A stretch of DNA of 5,587 nt, from NCBI GenBank assembly GCA_023386635.1, contig JAEWJH010000136.1:1-5587 (forward strand), written 5' to 3'. Every line of letters begins with the position of its first letter. The stretch's first letter is position 1. Both the position numbers and the translations under genes were made by a program. The notes below the pieces were generated by a model that was not told the DNA's origin, searched no databases, and saw nothing but the letters and a program-made list of their open reading frames with translations. Shown piece after piece: positions 5,023 through 5,587 of this stretch. This DNA is from Pseudomonadota bacterium. Its GTDB lineage: Bacteria; Pseudomonadota; Alphaproteobacteria; Rhizobiales; Xanthobacteraceae.

Positions 5023-5587
5023 ATGATCGGGTTATCACTCACACGGCTGTCGGCCCGTCTGGTGCCGGCGCTTCTGGTTGCCGTTCTTCTCGCGGGAGCG
5101 GGGCTTGTCGCCGGTCCGGCACGGGCGCAGGACGCGGATGCGTCCGATCTCGTGATTCGGCTGGAGCGGTTGCAGAACCAGATGCGTCAGCTCACCGGCC
5201 AGATCGAGCAGTTGCAGTATCGCAACCAGCAGCTCGAACAGCAGATGAAGCGGATGCAGGACGACAACGAGTTTCGCTTCCAGCAGCTCGGCGCCAAAGG
5301 GGGCAGTCCGGGCGGTGCTCCTGCTGCCGCGCCGCAGGGGCGCCCCGCGCCGGCGGCGTCGGGCCGTCGCTCCGATGCGCTGGAGCCGGGTCAGCCCTCC
5401 CCGGGCATGGGGCAGGGCATGGCGCAGGGCATGGCGCCGATCGCCGCCGATGAACCGGACACGCCGATCGGAGCCCAGGCCGGAGCCCAGGCCGGAGCAC
5501 AAGCCGGAGCACAAGCCGGAGTGGGTGCACCGATCGGCGCACCCGGTGGACGCGATGCCGGCGCGCCGCTCGATCTCGCCACCATGG
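5023..5587 (+). CDS. cpoB: CpoB (YbgF), periplasmic TolA partner, N-terminal part
   Basis: CpoB couples Tol-Pal to peptidoglycan synthesis at division in E. coli, where it binds TolA. Here 188 codons are visible and the frame is open at the window edge. A signal peptide (1-35) has a hydrophobic core and an ARA cleavage site before Q36. A strong coiled coil spans about 42-89, with L43, L47, L50, M54, L57, I61, L64, L71, M75 and M78 at heptad-like spacing and much Gln; this matches the trimerising N-terminal domain of the family. Residues 90-188 are a Gly/Ala/Pro/Gln linker with two tandem repeats (GMxQ-type, then GAQA x4). The TPR domain expected at the C-terminus lies beyond the window. ATG 5023 has AAGG (5011-5014) 8 bases upstream. 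The pal terminator implies its own promoter, which I could not place. The call rests on architecture and position after pal. Confidence 0.87.
   Translation, partial: MIGLSLTRLSARLVPALLVAVLLAGAGLVAGPARAQDADASDLVIRLERLQNQMRQLTGQIEQLQYRNQQLEQQMKRMQDDNEFRFQQLGAKGGSPGGAPAAAPQGRPAPAASGRRSDALEPGQPSPGMGQGMAQGMAPIAADEPDTPIGAQAGAQAGAQAGAQAGVGAPIGAPGGRDAGAPLDLATM
5404..5439 (+). repeat. Three 12-bp in-frame repeats in cpoB (Gly-Met-x-Gln)
   Basis: Units GGCATGGGGCAG, GGCATGGCGCAG and GGCATGGCGCCG run head to tail from 5404 and encode GMGQ-GMAQ-GMAP at residues 128-139. They lie in the linker after the coiled coil. Small differences between units show some divergence. Confidence 0.85.
5470..5520 (+). 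repeat. Four 12-bp in-frame repeats in cpoB (GAQA x4)
   Basis: Two identical copies of GGAGCCCAGGCC (5470-5481, 5482-5493) are followed by two identical copies of GGAGCACAAGCC (5494-5505, 5506-5517) and a partial GGA. All encode Gly-Ala-Gln-Ala, residues 150-165. The paired pattern suggests that a diverged unit was duplicated. Twelve bases keeps frame, so copy-number change would alter linker length without breaking the protein. Confidence 0.92.

Noticed and set aside
1..5587. CRISPR arrays, tRNA or rRNA genes, insertion sequences, prophage or defence genes
   Set aside because: None seen. The window is a housekeeping envelope locus with uniform composition and no sign of transfer.

Overview
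This window carries the Tol-Pal cell-envelope system of an alphaproteobacterium. The layout is tolQ-tolR-tolA-tolB, then pal, then the start of cpoB (ybgF). The DNA is GC-rich with strong G/C at third codon positions. Four features point to Hyphomicrobiales (Bradyrhizobium / Rhodopseudomonas / Xanthobacteraceae-like): the upstream DUF2852-type gene, the short Pro/Lys/Glu-rich TolA, the two-cysteine Pal C-terminus, and a CtrA-type box before tolQ. The genus cannot be fixed from this sequence alone.

Layout. Bases 1-212 are the 3' end of a gene for a DUF2852-like protein, closed by a strong intrinsic terminator (234-261). A 362-base stretch without a confident gene follows; it holds a perfect TTAA-N7-TTAA CtrA-type box (385-399) with an inverted repeat beside it. 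tolQ (624-1337), tolR (1349-1810), tolA (1807-2664) and tolB (2684-4024) are packed with gaps of 11, -4 and 19 bases and form one transcription unit. A 305-base gap after tolB holds a GC hairpin without a T-run, a plausible sigma70-type promoter, an 8+8 bp dyad and two further hairpins. pal (4330-4830) follows and ends at a strong terminator (4855-4889). After a short spacer, cpoB starts at 5023 and runs off the window. Its visible part is a signal peptide, a coiled coil and a low-complexity linker with two sets of 12-bp in-frame repeats.

How the genes work together. TolQ and TolR form the inner-membrane proton-driven motor. TolA is the periplasm-spanning arm energised by that motor. TolB is the periplasmic beta-propeller that binds Pal and is released by TolA. 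Pal is the outer-membrane lipoprotein that holds peptidoglycan. CpoB is a periplasmic TolA partner linking Tol function to peptidoglycan synthesis at division. The system draws the outer membrane inward during constriction.

I do not see a previously undescribed system here. The parts most worth a second look are regulatory (the CtrA box before tolQ, the elaborate pal leader, separate transcription of pal and probably cpoB) and structural (Tat-like TolB signal peptide, TonB-like TolA arm, cpoB tandem repeats).
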